Assembly: GCF_000601455.1 (NCBI RefSeq) | Contig: NZ_AZQP01000002.1 | Span: 62,001 to 126,000, forward strand | DNA: 64,000 nt | Direction of reading: 5' to 3' | Source: Fervidicella metallireducens AeB | GTDB lineage: Bacteria; Bacillota; Clostridia; Clostridiales; Caloramatoraceae | Shown: positions 1-8,590 of the stretch, in pieces | Numbering within the stretch: position 1 is the first letter of the stretch | Layout: each line of letters starts with the position of its first letter | Made by a program: the position numbers and the translations under genes | The notes under the pieces: model-generated | What the model saw: only the letters and a program-made list of their open reading frames with translations | What the model was told of the DNA's origin: nothing | Database searches by the model: none

Positions 1-224
1 CAACAGGAAGTGCTTGCTCATCAGGCTCACTGGATCCATCACATGTTTTACTTGCAATTGGACTTCCTCATGAAATAGCACATGGCTCATTAAGATTGTC
101 GCTTGGTGACTTAACGACAGAAGAAGATATTGATTATGTACTGGAAGTACTTCCGAAAATAGTTCAAAGATTGAGAGAAATGTCTCCTCTCTATGAAGAT
201 TTTATAAAAAAGGGGGAAAACTAA
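1..224 (+). CDS. nifS: Cysteine desulfurase (NifS/IscS), 3' end only
   Basis: This is the C-terminal 73 residues of a PLP-dependent cysteine desulfurase, read in frame 3 from the window edge to TAA at 222-224. The visible part begins TGSACSSGS, the mobile loop carrying the catalytic cysteine that takes sulfur from L-cysteine as a persulfide. It continues with [20 protein letters not shown], the conserved helix-strand of the small domain (the R-S/L-S-L-G motif). The stop codon abuts the ATG of the scaffold gene at 225, so the two are surely co-transcribed. With mnmA downstream, the likely sulfur route is desulfurase to Fe-S scaffold and to tRNA thiolation. Assignment to NifS/IscS rests on the loop and context; the 5' part is outside the window. 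Confidence 0.92.
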   Translation, partial: TGSACSSGSLDPSHVLLAIGLPHEIAHGSLRLSLGDLTTEEDIDYVLEVLPKIVQRLREMSPLYEDFIKKGEN

Positions 225-653
225 ATGTATAGCGATAAAGTAATGGATCATTTTATGAATCCAAGAAATGTTGGAGAAATTGTTGATGCTAATGGTGTTG
301 GTGAAGTAGGAAATGCAAAATGTGGAGATATTATGAAAATCTATCTTGAGGTTGAAGACAATATAATAAAAGATGTTAAGTTTAAAACATTTGGATGTGG
401 AGCAGCAATAGCTTCAAGTTCAATGGCTACTGAACTTATTAAGGGAAAGACTTTAGAAGAAGCTTGGAATCTTACAAACAAAGCTGTTGCTGAAGCATTA
501 GATGGACTTCCTCCAGTTAAGATGCATTGTTCAGTTTTAGCAGAGGGAGCAATTCATAAAGCAATTAATGATTATAGAATAAGAATGGGTCTTGAACCAT
601 GGGAAGATAACATAACAGATTTAGATGATCACCACCACCATAATAATGAGTAG
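225..653 (+). CDS. nifU: Fe-S cluster assembly scaffold (NifU N-terminal/IscU-like)
   Basis: A 142-residue single-domain IscU/NifU-N scaffold on which [Fe-S] clusters are built from sulfur supplied by the upstream desulfurase. The three ligand cysteines of the family are present: C33 in NAKCGD (with the conserved Asp35), C58 in [11 protein letters not shown], and C102 in [12 protein letters not shown]. Length fits IscU-type proteins rather than the longer nitrogenase NifU, so a general housekeeping role is likelier than nitrogen fixation. The C-terminus ends in an acidic and His-rich tail (DDHHHHNNE), which is not part of the fold and could bind metal. The gene starts directly after the desulfurase stop and ends 8 nt before mnmA, consistent with one operon. 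Confidence 0.93.
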   Translation: MYSDKVMDHFMNPRNVGEIVDANGVGEVGNAKCGDIMKIYLEVEDNIIKDVKFKTFGCGAAIASSSMATELIKGKTLEEAWNLTNKAVAEALDGLPPVKMHCSVLAEGAIHKAINDYRIRMGLEPWEDNITDLDDHHHHNNE

Positions 654-661
654 GTGAAATT

Positions 662-1741
662 ATGAAGAAAAAAGTTGTTATTGGTATGAGCGGTGGAGTA
701 GATAGCTCCGTTGCAGCATACTTGTTGCTTCAACAGGGATATGACGTAATCGGTATAACTATGCAGATATGGCCTGAAAACAAGGCTGTTGAAGAAAGAG
801 AAGGAGGGTGTTGCTCATTAACTGCGGTTAATGATGCACGAAGGGTTGCTGATAAGCTTGGAATTTATTATTATGTAATGAATTTCAAAGAAGTCTTTGA
901 AAAGAAGGTAATAAATTACTTTGTTGATGAGTATCTTGCAGGTAAAACCCCTAATCCTTGTATTGCATGTAATAAACATATAAAGTTTGATGAGTTTTTA
1001 AAGAAAGCTCAGATGCTTGGAGCTGATTATATTTCAACAGGTCATTATGCCAAGGTAGTTAAGGACGAAGAAACAGGAAGGTATTTGCTTTTAAGATCTA
1101 GGGATGACAGAAAGGATCAAACATATGCTCTTTACAATCTGACTCAGTATCAGCTATCTCATACGGTAATGCCATTAGGGGACTATACAAAGGATAGAAT
1201 TAGAGAAATAGCTGATGAATTAGGTTTAATTGTAGCAAACAAACCAGACAGTGAAGAGATTTGTTTTGTTCCAGACAATGATTATGCAGGATTTATAAAA
1301 GAAAGGGTACCGGATAAAGTTAAACCTGGGAATTTTGTAGATGTTAATGGAAACGTAATTGGAAAGCATAAGGGTATAGTCCACTATACTATTGGTCAAA
1401 GAAAGGGTCTAGGCCTTGCCCTTGGAAAACCCGTCTTTGTTGTTGACATCATTCCTGAAAAAAATCTTGTGGTTATAGGGGATGAAAAGGAAGTATTTAA
1501 GGATACCCTTTATGCAGAGGATATAAATTTAATTCCATTTGATAAGTTAAATGGTGATCTTAGAGTTACAGCTAAAATCAGATATAGTGCAAAGGAAGCC
1601 CCTGCTACAATATCCCCTTATAAAAATGGAGTAATTGTAAAGTTTGATACTCCTCAGAGAGCCATCACCAAAGGTCAATCAGTTGTATTTTATAATGGTG
1701 ATGTAGTTGTAGGCGGAGGAATAATAAAAGATGTGTTATAA
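662..1741 (+). CDS. mnmA: tRNA-specific 2-thiouridylase MnmA
   Basis: MnmA adenylates and thiolates U34 of tRNA-Lys, -Glu and -Gln, using persulfide sulfur. The 359-residue protein has the N-terminal PP-loop SGGVDSS (residues 10-16) and the two catalytic cysteines: C103 in [11 protein letters not shown] and C201 in [17 protein letters not shown]. The central [29 protein letters not shown] segment and the C-terminal beta-barrel are present, so it is full length. It follows desulfurase and scaffold genes, a common clostridial order that places the sulfur donor next to its user. A hairpin with a T-run follows immediately, ending the operon. Confidence 0.96.
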   Translation: MKKKVVIGMSGGVDSSVAAYLLLQQGYDVIGITMQIWPENKAVEEREGGCCSLTAVNDARRVADKLGIYYYVMNFKEVFEKKVINYFVDEYLAGKTPNPCIACNKHIKFDEFLKKAQMLGADYISTGHYAKVVKDEETGRYLLLRSRDDRKDQTYALYNLTQYQLSHTVMPLGDYTKDRIREIADELGLIVANKPDSEEICFVPDNDYAGFIKERVPDKVKPGNFVDVNGNVIGKHKGIVHYTIGQRKGLGLALGKPVFVVDIIPEKNLVVIGDEKEVFKDTLYAEDINLIPFDKLNGDLRVTAKIRYSAKEAPATISPYKNGVIVKFDTPQRAITKGQSVVFYNGDVVVGGGIIKDVL

Positions 1742-1770
1742 GTCAGTATCGTTGATACTGGCTTTTTTTT
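1741..1770 (+). terminator. Rho-independent terminator after mnmA
   Basis: Arms AGTCAGTATC and GATACTGGCT around a GTT loop, followed by eight or more T. It starts on the last base of the mnmA stop codon. Confidence 0.85.
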
Positions 1771-1853
1771 GCATAAAAATGTGCTTCGTTTATTTTGTGA
1801 TAATGAGGTAATAATAAATATTAATCAAAACAGGAAGGGGGTATATATATCAA

Positions 1854-2363
1854 ATGAAAAAATATTTAGACCTAAGGGGAATAAATGTAGTAGATGAAAA
1901 GGGAAATTTAAAGGGAAATGTTGATGACTGTATTTTTGATATTAAAAGAAGGAAAATCTATTCTCTTGTTGTTTCTACAAGGAGCTTTTTTTCTCCTTGG
2001 TTTTTAGTGTCTTTTTGTAATATATCTGCTATAAATGACTCAGTAATAATAAGGGAAAATCCTTTTAAAATAAATAAAAAGCTTGTTAAAAAGAACAAAC
2101 AATTTATGATTCAATATTATATTGGAAAAGAGATTATTGATACTGAAGGCAATACATTAGGCATACTTTCAGATTTAATTTTTGATGAAAAGAGCGGATA
2201 TGTCAAAGCTATTATATGTTCAAGGGGGGTTGTGGATGATCTTATTGAAGGAAGAAGAATAATAATTTTAAATGATTTAACTGTATTTGGAAGGGAAAAA
2301 ATAATAGTTGAGAAAAGCTCCATGGAGATAATAAACAATATTACATTGAATAAATTTAAATAA
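1854..2363 (+). CDS. PRC-barrel domain protein
   Basis: A 169-residue soluble protein with two PRC-barrel-like halves, about residues 1-75 and 85-165. Both follow the pattern 'G.xVxDxxGNxLGxxxDxxFDxxxGxVxxxVxxxR'. PRC-barrels are small beta folds found in photosynthetic reaction centre H subunits, in RimM, and in sporulation-associated YlmC/YmxH proteins; the cellular role of this stand-alone type is not established. An AGGAAGGGGG run lies 12-15 nt upstream of the ATG. It is followed after 11 nt by a membrane permease gene and probably shares its transcript. The family call is good; function is unknown. Confidence 0.8.
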   Translation: MKKYLDLRGINVVDEKGNLKGNVDDCIFDIKRRKIYSLVVSTRSFFSPWFLVSFCNISAINDSVIIRENPFKINKKLVKKNKQFMIQYYIGKEIIDTEGNTLGILSDLIFDEKSGYVKAIICSRGVVDDLIEGRRIIILNDLTVFGREKIIVEKSSMEIINNITLNKFK

Positions 2364-2374
2364 CGAGGATGATT

Positions 2375-3385
2375 ATGTTGAAAAAAATAAGTATTAAATA
2401 CATAATAATTATTGTCTTAGTATTACTAATGATTTCATTGGTTTTTATTTCAAGAACAATAATAAAACCTATAGTATTTTCTGCAATTATGGCATATATT
2501 TTAAATCCACTTGTAAAATTAATATCAGGCAGGGGAATAAAAAAGAAGAATGCAGTTTTGATTTCTCTGGCATTATTATTGGGTATTTTTATTCTCATAA
2601 TATTATATGTAATACCAGGTGTAATAAAAGATGTTATGGGGATATTATCCAACATAGATAAATATAATCAAATGATAAATAGTCTTATTCCTAAAATAGG
2701 TTATGATGGATTTCCAGTGTACCTAAAGGAAGTTATAGATGCAACTTTAATTAAAATTCAAGAATTTTTAAAGAATTATTTATCCAATACTTTTAGTGAA
2801 ATTTTAAATTTTACAATGGAGATTCCAACCTACGCATTGACTCCTATATTCATTTACTATTTTTTAATTGACTCTGACTATTTTTCAGGCATTTTAAAGT
2901 CCTTTTTTTCCATAAAATTCAGAGGAAAAATGATAGAACTATGGCATGAAATTGATAAAATCCTTGGTTCATTTATAAGGAGTCAAATAATCCTATCAAT
3001 TATAATTGCAGGGATGACTTTTGTTGCATTATCAGTTATGAAAGTAAAGTACGCAATAATAATTGCACTGATAAACGGTATAACGAATATAATACCATAT
3101 TTTGGACCAATAATAGGTTTCCTGCCGGCTTTTTTTATAGCAGCCTCTGAATCACTTAAAAAAGCTGTGATTGTGTCTATTACAATGTTCATTATTCAAG
3201 AAATTGAAAGTTCAGTTATAGCACCAAAGCTTATGGGAGAAAGTCTTGGAATACATCCGGTTTTTATCATGATAGTTCTTATTCTTGGAGGAAAATATTT
3301 TGGTGCCTGGGGACTTGTGCTTTCCGTTCCTTTGGCAGGGATGGTAAGAGTTACTTACAGATATATAATTAAAAACCTATTTTAG
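2375..3385 (+). CDS. AI-2E family transporter (UPF0118 permease)
   Basis: A 336-residue polytopic membrane protein of the AI-2E/TqsA/YrrI/CorC-like permease family. It has two N-terminal hydrophobic hairpins, a soluble region of about 80 residues (DKYNQMINSLIPKIGYDGFP onward), then four or more C-terminal helices with the family signatures PTYALTPIFIYYFLIDSD, NIIPYFGPIIGFLPA and a terminal WGLVLSVPLAGMVRV-type segment. Characterised members export autoinducer-2 or act as sodium/proton antiporters, so the substrate here is open. The ATG at 2375 is preferred over 2369, because GAGG (2365-2368) sits directly against 2369 but 6 nt from 2375. Homologues occur just upstream of alaS in many clostridia, as here. 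Confidence 0.85.
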   Translation: MLKKISIKYIIIIVLVLLMISLVFISRTIIKPIVFSAIMAYILNPLVKLISGRGIKKKNAVLISLALLLGIFILIILYVIPGVIKDVMGILSNIDKYNQMINSLIPKIGYDGFPVYLKEVIDATLIKIQEFLKNYLSNTFSEILNFTMEIPTYALTPIFIYYFLIDSDYFSGILKSFFSIKFRGKMIELWHEIDKILGSFIRSQIILSIIIAGMTFVALSVMKVKYAIIIALINGITNIIPYFGPIIGFLPAFFIAASESLKKAVIVSITMFIIQEIESSVIAPKLMGESLGIHPVFIMIVLILGGKYFGAWGLVLSVPLAGMVRVTYRYIIKNLF

Positions 3386-3447
3386 AGTGCAAATTAAGGT
3401 TATAGTCAGGTATTTAACCAAGGGACTTTTTAATTACTACTCTGGAA

Positions 3448-3476
3448 TTGACAATTTTATATTGCTTCTGTATAAT
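3448..3476 (+). promoter_or_regulatory. Sigma-A-type promoter for the alaS T-box leader
   Basis: TTGACA at 3448-3453, a 17-nt spacer, and TATAAT at 3471-3476: a consensus housekeeping promoter. It lies just upstream of the T-box leader, so the start site should fall near 3483. Confidence 0.85.
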
Positions 3477-3489
3477 GGTGTAAAAGTTA

Positions 3490-3720
3490 AATGCAATGAG
3501 AGGAAGGAGTACATCTTAAACTTACTTTAAGAGAGAAGGCGGTTGGTGCGAGCCTTTAGAAGTTGAGATAGAAGCAGTCCTGGAGCAGTGCCGCTGAAAT
3601 AAGTAAGCGACAACGGTGGCAAACGTTATCTGCCTTAAGAGACCTTGATGAGAGGTAATGTGGGTGGTACCGCGGAGATTTGACCTTCGTCCCTTTTTTG
3701 GGATAGAAGGTTTTTTATTT
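3490..3720 (+). promoter_or_regulatory. T-box riboswitch leader controlling alaS
   Basis: This is a tRNA-sensing T-box leader. Its landmarks are the 5' AGGAAGGAGTA segment of stem I, an AGAGAG element with a GGTTGGTGCGAGCC-type distal loop, and the near-invariant T-box TGGGTGGTACCGCGG at 3661-3675. These are followed by a terminator hairpin (CCTTCGTCCC, T-rich loop, GGGATAGAAGG) and a T-run at 3711-3716. By the known mechanism, uncharged tRNA-Ala pairs with the specifier codon and the T-box bulge, favouring the antiterminator and expression of alaS. Candidate alanine specifiers are GCC (3590-3592) or GCT (3593-3595) in the segment before CTGAAAT; exact folding is needed to choose. Stem I boundaries are approximate. 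Confidence 0.93.
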
Positions 3721-3766
3721 GTCAAAATTAATAAAACAATACATAAGCATTAGGAGGTAATATTTT

Positions 3767-6397
3767 ATGATGGGAGTTAACGAAATCAGGGAAAAATATC
3801 TATCTTTTTTTGAAAGCAAAGATCATTTAAGGCTTGAAAGTTTTCCTTTAGTTCCTAAAAATGATAAGAGTTTATTGCTAATAAATGCAGGCATGGCTCC
3901 ATTAAAGCCATATTTTACAGGACAGGAAATACCGCCAAAAACCAGAATAACAACATGTCAAAAATGCATAAGAACTGGGGATATAGAAAATGTAGGGAAA
4001 ACATCAAGACATGCTACTTTCTTTGAAATGTTAGGTAATTTCTCCTTTGGAGACTATTTTAAGGAAGAAATAATTCCATGGGCATGGGAGTTTGTTACAG
4101 AGGTTTTAAAAATATCAAAGGAAAAACTCTATGTAACCATATATTTAGAGGATGATGAGGCTTTTGAAATCTGGACAAGAAAGACAGATGTAGATCCATC
4201 AAGAATATTCAGATTAGGTAAGGATGATAATTTCTGGGAGATAGGTCAGGGACCATGTGGGCCATGTTCAGAAATACATTTTGACAGAGGAGAAGGTAAA
4301 ATAAATACTGTTGAAGAATTTATTAAAGCTGCAGAGGAAGACAGGGTTGTTGAGTTTTGGAACCTGGTATTCACACAGTTTGACAAAGATGAAGATGGAA
4401 ATTACAACAGGCTTGCAAAGACAAATATTGATACAGGTATGGGTCTTGAAAGAATGGCAACAATAATGCAGGGAGTTAAGTCAATCTTTGAAATCGACAC
4501 CATGAAGAATATATTAAATAATGTTTGTAAAATTTCTGGTGTTGAGTATGGAAGCAGTGAAAATAAAGATGTTTCACTTAGAATAATTACTGATCATATA
4601 AGAAGTGTTACTTTTATGGTAAGCGATGGAATTCTTCCGTCTAATGAAGGAAGAGGCTATGTTTTAAGAAGATTATTAAGAAGGGCAGCAAGACATGGTA
4701 AACTTCTTGGAATCAATAGAGCCTTCTTAAATGAGCTTTGTGATGTTGTTATAGAAAATTCAAAGGATGCATATCCAGAACTTGCAGAAAAAAGAGATTA
4801 TATAAAGAAAGTAATTAAGCTTGAGGAAGAAAGATTTGATGAAACTATAGATTCAGGTATAAATATATTAAATGATTATATTTCAGAGCTTAAATCAGAA
4901 AACAAAAAAACGCTGTCTGGTGAAAAGGTATTTAAACTATATGATACCTATGGATTCCCATTAGAGCTGACACAGGAAATACTTGAAGAGAACGGTATGG
5001 ATGTTGATTTAGAAGGTTTTGAAACGGAAATGAAATTACAAAGGGAAAGAGCCAGGGCTGCAAGGGGAGAAACAAATTACATGGGAACAGATATGAATGT
5101 TTTCATGACACTTCCTCCTTCAGTTACAACTGAGTTTAAGGGTTATGCAAGTACAGTTTCTGAGGGTGAAGTTCTTGTTATTGTAAAGGGAGATGAAATA
5201 GTTGAGAGTGCAGAAGAAGGCTGTGAGGTAACTTTAATTCTTGACAGAACTTCTTTTTATCCAGAAATGGGAGGTCAGGTTGGAGACAGTGGAGAAATAG
5301 TGTCAAGTGGATTTAAGGTTAAAATTGAGGATTGTAAAAAGACTGCAAACGGCAAGGTTATACATGTTGGTAAGGTTGTAGAAGGTACAGTAAGACAAGG
5401 GGATAAGGTTACAACAATTGTAAACAAATCAAGAAGAATGGATATAGCCAGAAATCATACTGCAACACACCTTATACATGCGGCCCTTAGAAAAATACTT
5501 GGAACCCATGTAGAACAATCAGGTTCACTTGTAACACCAGAAAGATTAAGGTTTGACTTTACCCACTTTGAAGCTATATCCCACGAAGACTTAAAGAAGA
5601 TTGAAACCCTTGTAAATGAAAAAATAATGGATGCAATTGATGTTGAAACTATTGAAACTTCAATTGAAGAAGCACGAAAAATGGGAGCTGTTGCTCTATT
5701 TGGAGAAAAATATGGCTCAAGTGTAAGAGTGGTTAAAGCTGGAGATTTCAGTATGGAACTTTGTGGAGGAACCCATGTGGCAAATACTGCTTCAGTAGGA
5801 ATGTTTAAAGTTATATCTGAAAGTGGAGTAGCTGCCGGAGTTAGAAGAATTGAGGCAGTTACAGGAAAGGGTGCCCTTGAATATGTAGAAGGCCTTGAAA
5901 ATACAATAAAGGAAGCTGCAGCAGCATTAAAAACTTCAGTTAAAGATATAACAAGAAGAGTTGAAACGGTTATGACAGAACTTAAGGAAAAAGAAAAGGA
6001 AATAGAAGTTCTTAAGGCTAAAATGGCTTCAAATGTAGCAGATGAAATAATAAACAATGCTGTTGATATAAAAGGTGTAAAGGCGGTAACAGCAGTTGTA
6101 GAACTAGATGCAGATGGATTAAGAGGATTAGGAGATAAACTTAGGGATAAACTTGGAAAATCTGTAGTGGTACTTGCAAGTACAAAGGATGATAAGGTTA
6201 CATTCATTGCAATGGCAAGTAAAGAAGCTGTATCTTCAGGTGTTCATGCTGGAAACATAATAAGAGAGGTTGCAAAAATTGCCGGCGGCGGCGGTGGTGG
6301 AAGACCTGATATGGCACAGGCTGGAGGAAAGGACAAAACAAAGGTAAAAGAAGCACTTGAAGTTGTTAATGGACTTGTTGAAAGTATGATTAAATAA
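3767..6397 (+). CDS. alaS: Alanyl-tRNA synthetase
   Basis: An 876-residue class II alanyl-tRNA synthetase that charges tRNA-Ala and hydrolyses mis-charged Ser/Gly-tRNA. The N-terminal catalytic core includes the motif regions [12 protein letters not shown] and [21 protein letters not shown], and the motif 3 region [15 protein letters not shown]. The editing domain has the metal-binding HTATH near residues 564-568 and CGGTH near 665-669. The C-Ala domain ends in the Gly-rich segment near residue 845 ([15 protein letters not shown]). Length matches the bacterial family (about 875). AGGAGG lies 9 nt upstream of the first ATG; a second in-frame ATG follows at once. Expression is set by the T-box leader upstream. 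Confidence 0.97.
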   Translation: MMGVNEIREKYLSFFESKDHLRLESFPLVPKNDKSLLLINAGMAPLKPYFTGQEIPPKTRITTCQKCIRTGDIENVGKTSRHATFFEMLGNFSFGDYFKEEIIPWAWEFVTEVLKISKEKLYVTIYLEDDEAFEIWTRKTDVDPSRIFRLGKDDNFWEIGQGPCGPCSEIHFDRGEGKINTVEEFIKAAEEDRVVEFWNLVFTQFDKDEDGNYNRLAKTNIDTGMGLERMATIMQGVKSIFEIDTMKNILNNVCKISGVEYGSSENKDVSLRIITDHIRSVTFMVSDGILPSNEGRGYVLRRLLRRAARHGKLLGINRAFLNELCDVVIENSKDAYPELAEKRDYIKKVIKLEEERFDETIDSGINILNDYISELKSENKKTLSGEKVFKLYDTYGFPLELTQEILEENGMDVDLEGFETEMKLQRERARAARGETNYMGTDMNVFMTLPPSVTTEFKGYASTVSEGEVLVIVKGDEIVESAEEGCEVTLILDRTSFYPEMGGQVGDSGEIVSSGFKVKIEDCKKTANGKVIHVGKVVEGTVRQGDKVTTIVNKSRRMDIARNHTATHLIHAALRKILGTHVEQSGSLVTPERLRFDFTHFEAISHEDLKKIETLVNEKIMDAIDVETIETSIEEARKMGAVALFGEKYGSSVRVVKAGDFSMELCGGTHVANTASVGMFKVISESGVAAGVRRIEAVTGKGALEYVEGLENTIKEAAAALKTSVKDITRRVETVMTELKEKEKEIEVLKAKMASNVADEIINNAVDIKGVKAVTAVVELDADGLRGLGDKLRDKLGKSVVVLASTKDDKVTFIAMASKEAVSSGVHAGNIIREVAKIAGGGGGGRPDMAQAGGKDKTKVKEALEVVNGLVESMIK

Positions 6398-6399
6398 AA

Positions 6400-6426
6400 A
6401 AGGCGAGGTGAAATTCACCTCGCCTT
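6400..6426 (+). terminator. Hairpin after alaS
   Basis: Near-perfect 13-bp inverted repeat AAGGCGAGGTGAA / TTCACCTCGCCTT, 2 nt after the alaS stop. The T-run on either side is weak, so it may end transcription or stabilise the 3' end. Confidence 0.65.
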
Positions 6427-6773
6427 AATTAAAGTTAAAATACACATTAAAATATTCTATTATTTTTGGATAAAAATATTTGTTATAAGGACGATTGATG
6501 TTGTAAGTGAAAAACTTGCGATTTTTTTTTGTTTTAAATTTGTATAATATTAGTTATATTTAAAGTGTGCAAAAAGTGGAAAATAAGTATAATAATACTA
6601 CATATTATAGGGAGGGTTGATAATGCTGAAGATGTAAAGGACAAAAAATTACTACAAAAAATTTTTTATGGGATAATATGTACAACATGAATCCTCTTGT
6701 TAAGTCGCTGGAAAATACAATCAATTGATTGGGTTTTCTCCAGACATTTGATAAATTGAAGGGGGACTGAGAT
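6427..6773. other. Intergenic region upstream of the secreted-protein gene
   Basis: About 350 nt with no convincing ORF. It is strongly AT-rich and holds TATAAT hexamers at 6543-6548 and near 6588, but neither has a good -35 at 16-18 nt, so no promoter is called. At 6708-6743 an imperfect hairpin has arms CTGGAAAA and TTTTCTCCAG around the palindrome AATCAATTGATT. It ends 31 nt before the ATG at 6774 and may be a leader control element. It does not match a c-di-GMP or other riboswitch that I recognise. Confidence 0.4.
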
Positions 6774-8534
6774 ATGAAAAGAAAGATATTAATATGGCTC
6801 TTGACGATAAATTTTTTAATACTTAATTTATTTGCTTTAAATACATATGCAGCAAGTAAAATTACTCCTCAAATAATTGGTCTGAATTCATCTTATGCTA
6901 CAGGAGTTTCACCAACGGTATATCTACTTACTAATGGTTTTAAGGGAAAGGTTCAATATAGAGTAGTTTTAAATGATTTAGTTACAGCTAAAAGTATTGA
7001 CATTACAAAGGGCTATACAAAGGCAGTTTTGAATTCTGTTAAGCAAAAAATCGTTTTACCTAAATTAAGCGACGGGTACTACAGAGTATTTGTCTATGTA
7101 AAAAAACTTGGCAGTAAAGCTAGTTACGACGGCTATTTAGTAAAAAGTCTAAATGTATATGTAAACAGTTTAACTATTACAAACAAGGGTTTTGTTGCAG
7201 GCTCAAAAAAAGAAAATCTTCCTCAATTAGTTAAGAAAGATGTAAATATCAAGGCTGATAAGGTAGTTTATAAAAATGCTAAAGTTGACGGAGATTTGTA
7301 TGTTAACTCAGACAATGTATCATTAGAAAATATTAAAATTAAAGGGAAGATATACTTAGATCCAGGTTTTTATGGAAATACTAACTTAGATAAAGTTTGG
7401 GCAAGCGAAATAAAAGTATTATCTGGTGGAAGCAATAGCATTCATTTTAACAATATAACTACTGACAGGCTAACAATAGATTCAAAGTCCAACGTTAGGG
7501 TAGCTTTAAAGGATAGCAGAATTTCAAGGATAAATATTAATACACCTTCGATATTACATAATGAAGGGACAAGTATTGGTAGTGTTGAAGTAAATACTAA
7601 TAATTCAAATAAAGTTGTTGAGTTTAGAGGTAGTATTGATACTAAAGTAGTTGTGAAGGGAGAAAGTTATATTAAATCCCAAGGGGGAATAAAACTTTTG
7701 CAAATATCACCAATTGAATCAGACTCCAAAGTTGTAGTGGAAGGGAAAGTAGAAACAATTGAATTAAAATCAGAGACTAAATTAGAGCTCAATAATGCGG
7801 AAGTTAGAACATTAGTTGCAGATTCGAAGGCAGAAGTTGTAGCAAATAAAGAGTCGAAGGTTGAAAAGATAGAAGGAAACAAAAAAGAGGATTTAAAAGT
7901 ATCAGGAGAAGGACAAATACCAAAGGATAGTGGCTCAACAGGCGGTTCTTCAGGTAACACAGGCCCTCAAACAGGAAATACGGGCAGTACTGGTGGAAGT
8001 GGTTCAACTGGAGGTTCCACAGGTTCTGGAGAAACAAGTACTATATTAGTTAATGACGTAAAAATTTGCGATTCGGTTATATTGTTGAATATAGATGATG
8101 AATTAGATATTTCTTATTCTATAGAACCAGCTAATGCTACAAATAAAACTTTAGTATGGAGCAGCAGTGATGAAAAAATATTAACAGTAACAAATGGAAA
8201 AATAAAGGCTAAATCAATAGGTGATGCGACTGTAACAATTAAATCACAGGATAATAGGGTTACAAGAACACTAAAGGTTAAGGTTATTGATAATGGAATA
8301 ACCGTTAATATTAAGAAGGAAGCGGAAAAGGTTGCAATTTATGTAAAGAGTAAGAATTCAAAGGAGATAGTAACTTTAAAGATTACACAAGGTGATAGCA
8401 TAAAATATATTGACCAAATTAATTTAAACAACAATACCCAAAAAGTTACTACTATTTTGGAGAATGGTCTATATAGGATTTATGTAAAGGGATTAAACAG
8501 CGAAGTAATAAATATTGATTTTACTATAAATTAA
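6774..8534 (+). CDS. Secreted beta-strand repeat protein with BIG2 domain
   Basis: A 586-residue exported protein. Residues 1-27 form a Sec signal peptide (Lys-rich start, hydrophobic core, cleavage near NTYAAS). Residues about 150-380 are a run of short beta strands with a ladder pattern (VDGDLYVNSDNVSLENIKIKGKIYLD, then many V-E-V/I-x-L strands), suggesting a beta-helix or bactofilin-like stack. Residues about 386-420 are a low-complexity Gly/Ser/Thr linker. Residues about 424-500 match a bacterial Ig-like group 2 domain (LVWSSSDEKILTVTNGKIKA, GDATVTI). A short beta-rich tail follows. There is no LPxTG or SLH module, so the mode of surface attachment is unclear. GGGGGA precedes the ATG. Its neighbour at 8591 is also secreted; a joint extracellular role is inferred only from adjacency. 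Confidence 0.75.
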   Translation: MKRKILIWLLTINFLILNLFALNTYAASKITPQIIGLNSSYATGVSPTVYLLTNGFKGKVQYRVVLNDLVTAKSIDITKGYTKAVLNSVKQKIVLPKLSDGYYRVFVYVKKLGSKASYDGYLVKSLNVYVNSLTITNKGFVAGSKKENLPQLVKKDVNIKADKVVYKNAKVDGDLYVNSDNVSLENIKIKGKIYLDPGFYGNTNLDKVWASEIKVLSGGSNSIHFNNITTDRLTIDSKSNVRVALKDSRISRININTPSILHNEGTSIGSVEVNTNNSNKVVEFRGSIDTKVVVKGESYIKSQGGIKLLQISPIESDSKVVVEGKVETIELKSETKLELNNAEVRTLVADSKAEVVANKESKVEKIEGNKKEDLKVSGEGQIPKDSGSTGGSSGNTGPQTGNTGSTGGSGSTGGSTGSGETSTILVNDVKICDSVILLNIDDELDISYSIEPANATNKTLVWSSSDEKILTVTNGKIKAKSIGDATVTIKSQDNRVTRTLKVKVIDNGITVNIKKEAEKVAIYVKSKNSKEIVTLKITQGDSIKYIDQINLNNNTQKVTTILENGLYRIYVKGLNSEVINIDFTIN

Positions 8535-8542
8535 AAAAGCAT

Positions 8543-8562
8543 TATTAAGGGCAATCCCTTAA
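8543..8562 (+). other. Perfect hairpin between the two secreted-protein genes
   Basis: Arms ATTAAGGG and CCCTTAAT around CAAT, located 9 nt after the first stop and about 28 nt before the next GTG start. No T-run follows, so it is more likely an mRNA processing or attenuation element than a full terminator. Confidence 0.5.
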
Positions 8563-8590
8563 TACAAAAAAGTTTCAGGGAGGGGTATAA

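Noticed and set aside
225-653. Nitrogen fixation role for the NifU-like gene
   Set aside because: Single short scaffold domain beside mnmA and no nif structural genes in the window; housekeeping Fe-S and tRNA thiolation are likelier.
5455-6207. 250-residue minus-strand frame inside alaS
   Set aside because: Low-complexity Ser/Thr/Ala-rich translation, no ribosome site, and full overlap with alaS: a shadow of its codon use.
6601-6660. Tiny ORF after the GGAGGG motif near 6611
   Set aside because: It reads ATG-CTG-AAG-ATG-TAA, only four codons; a leader peptide cannot be argued for without more evidence.
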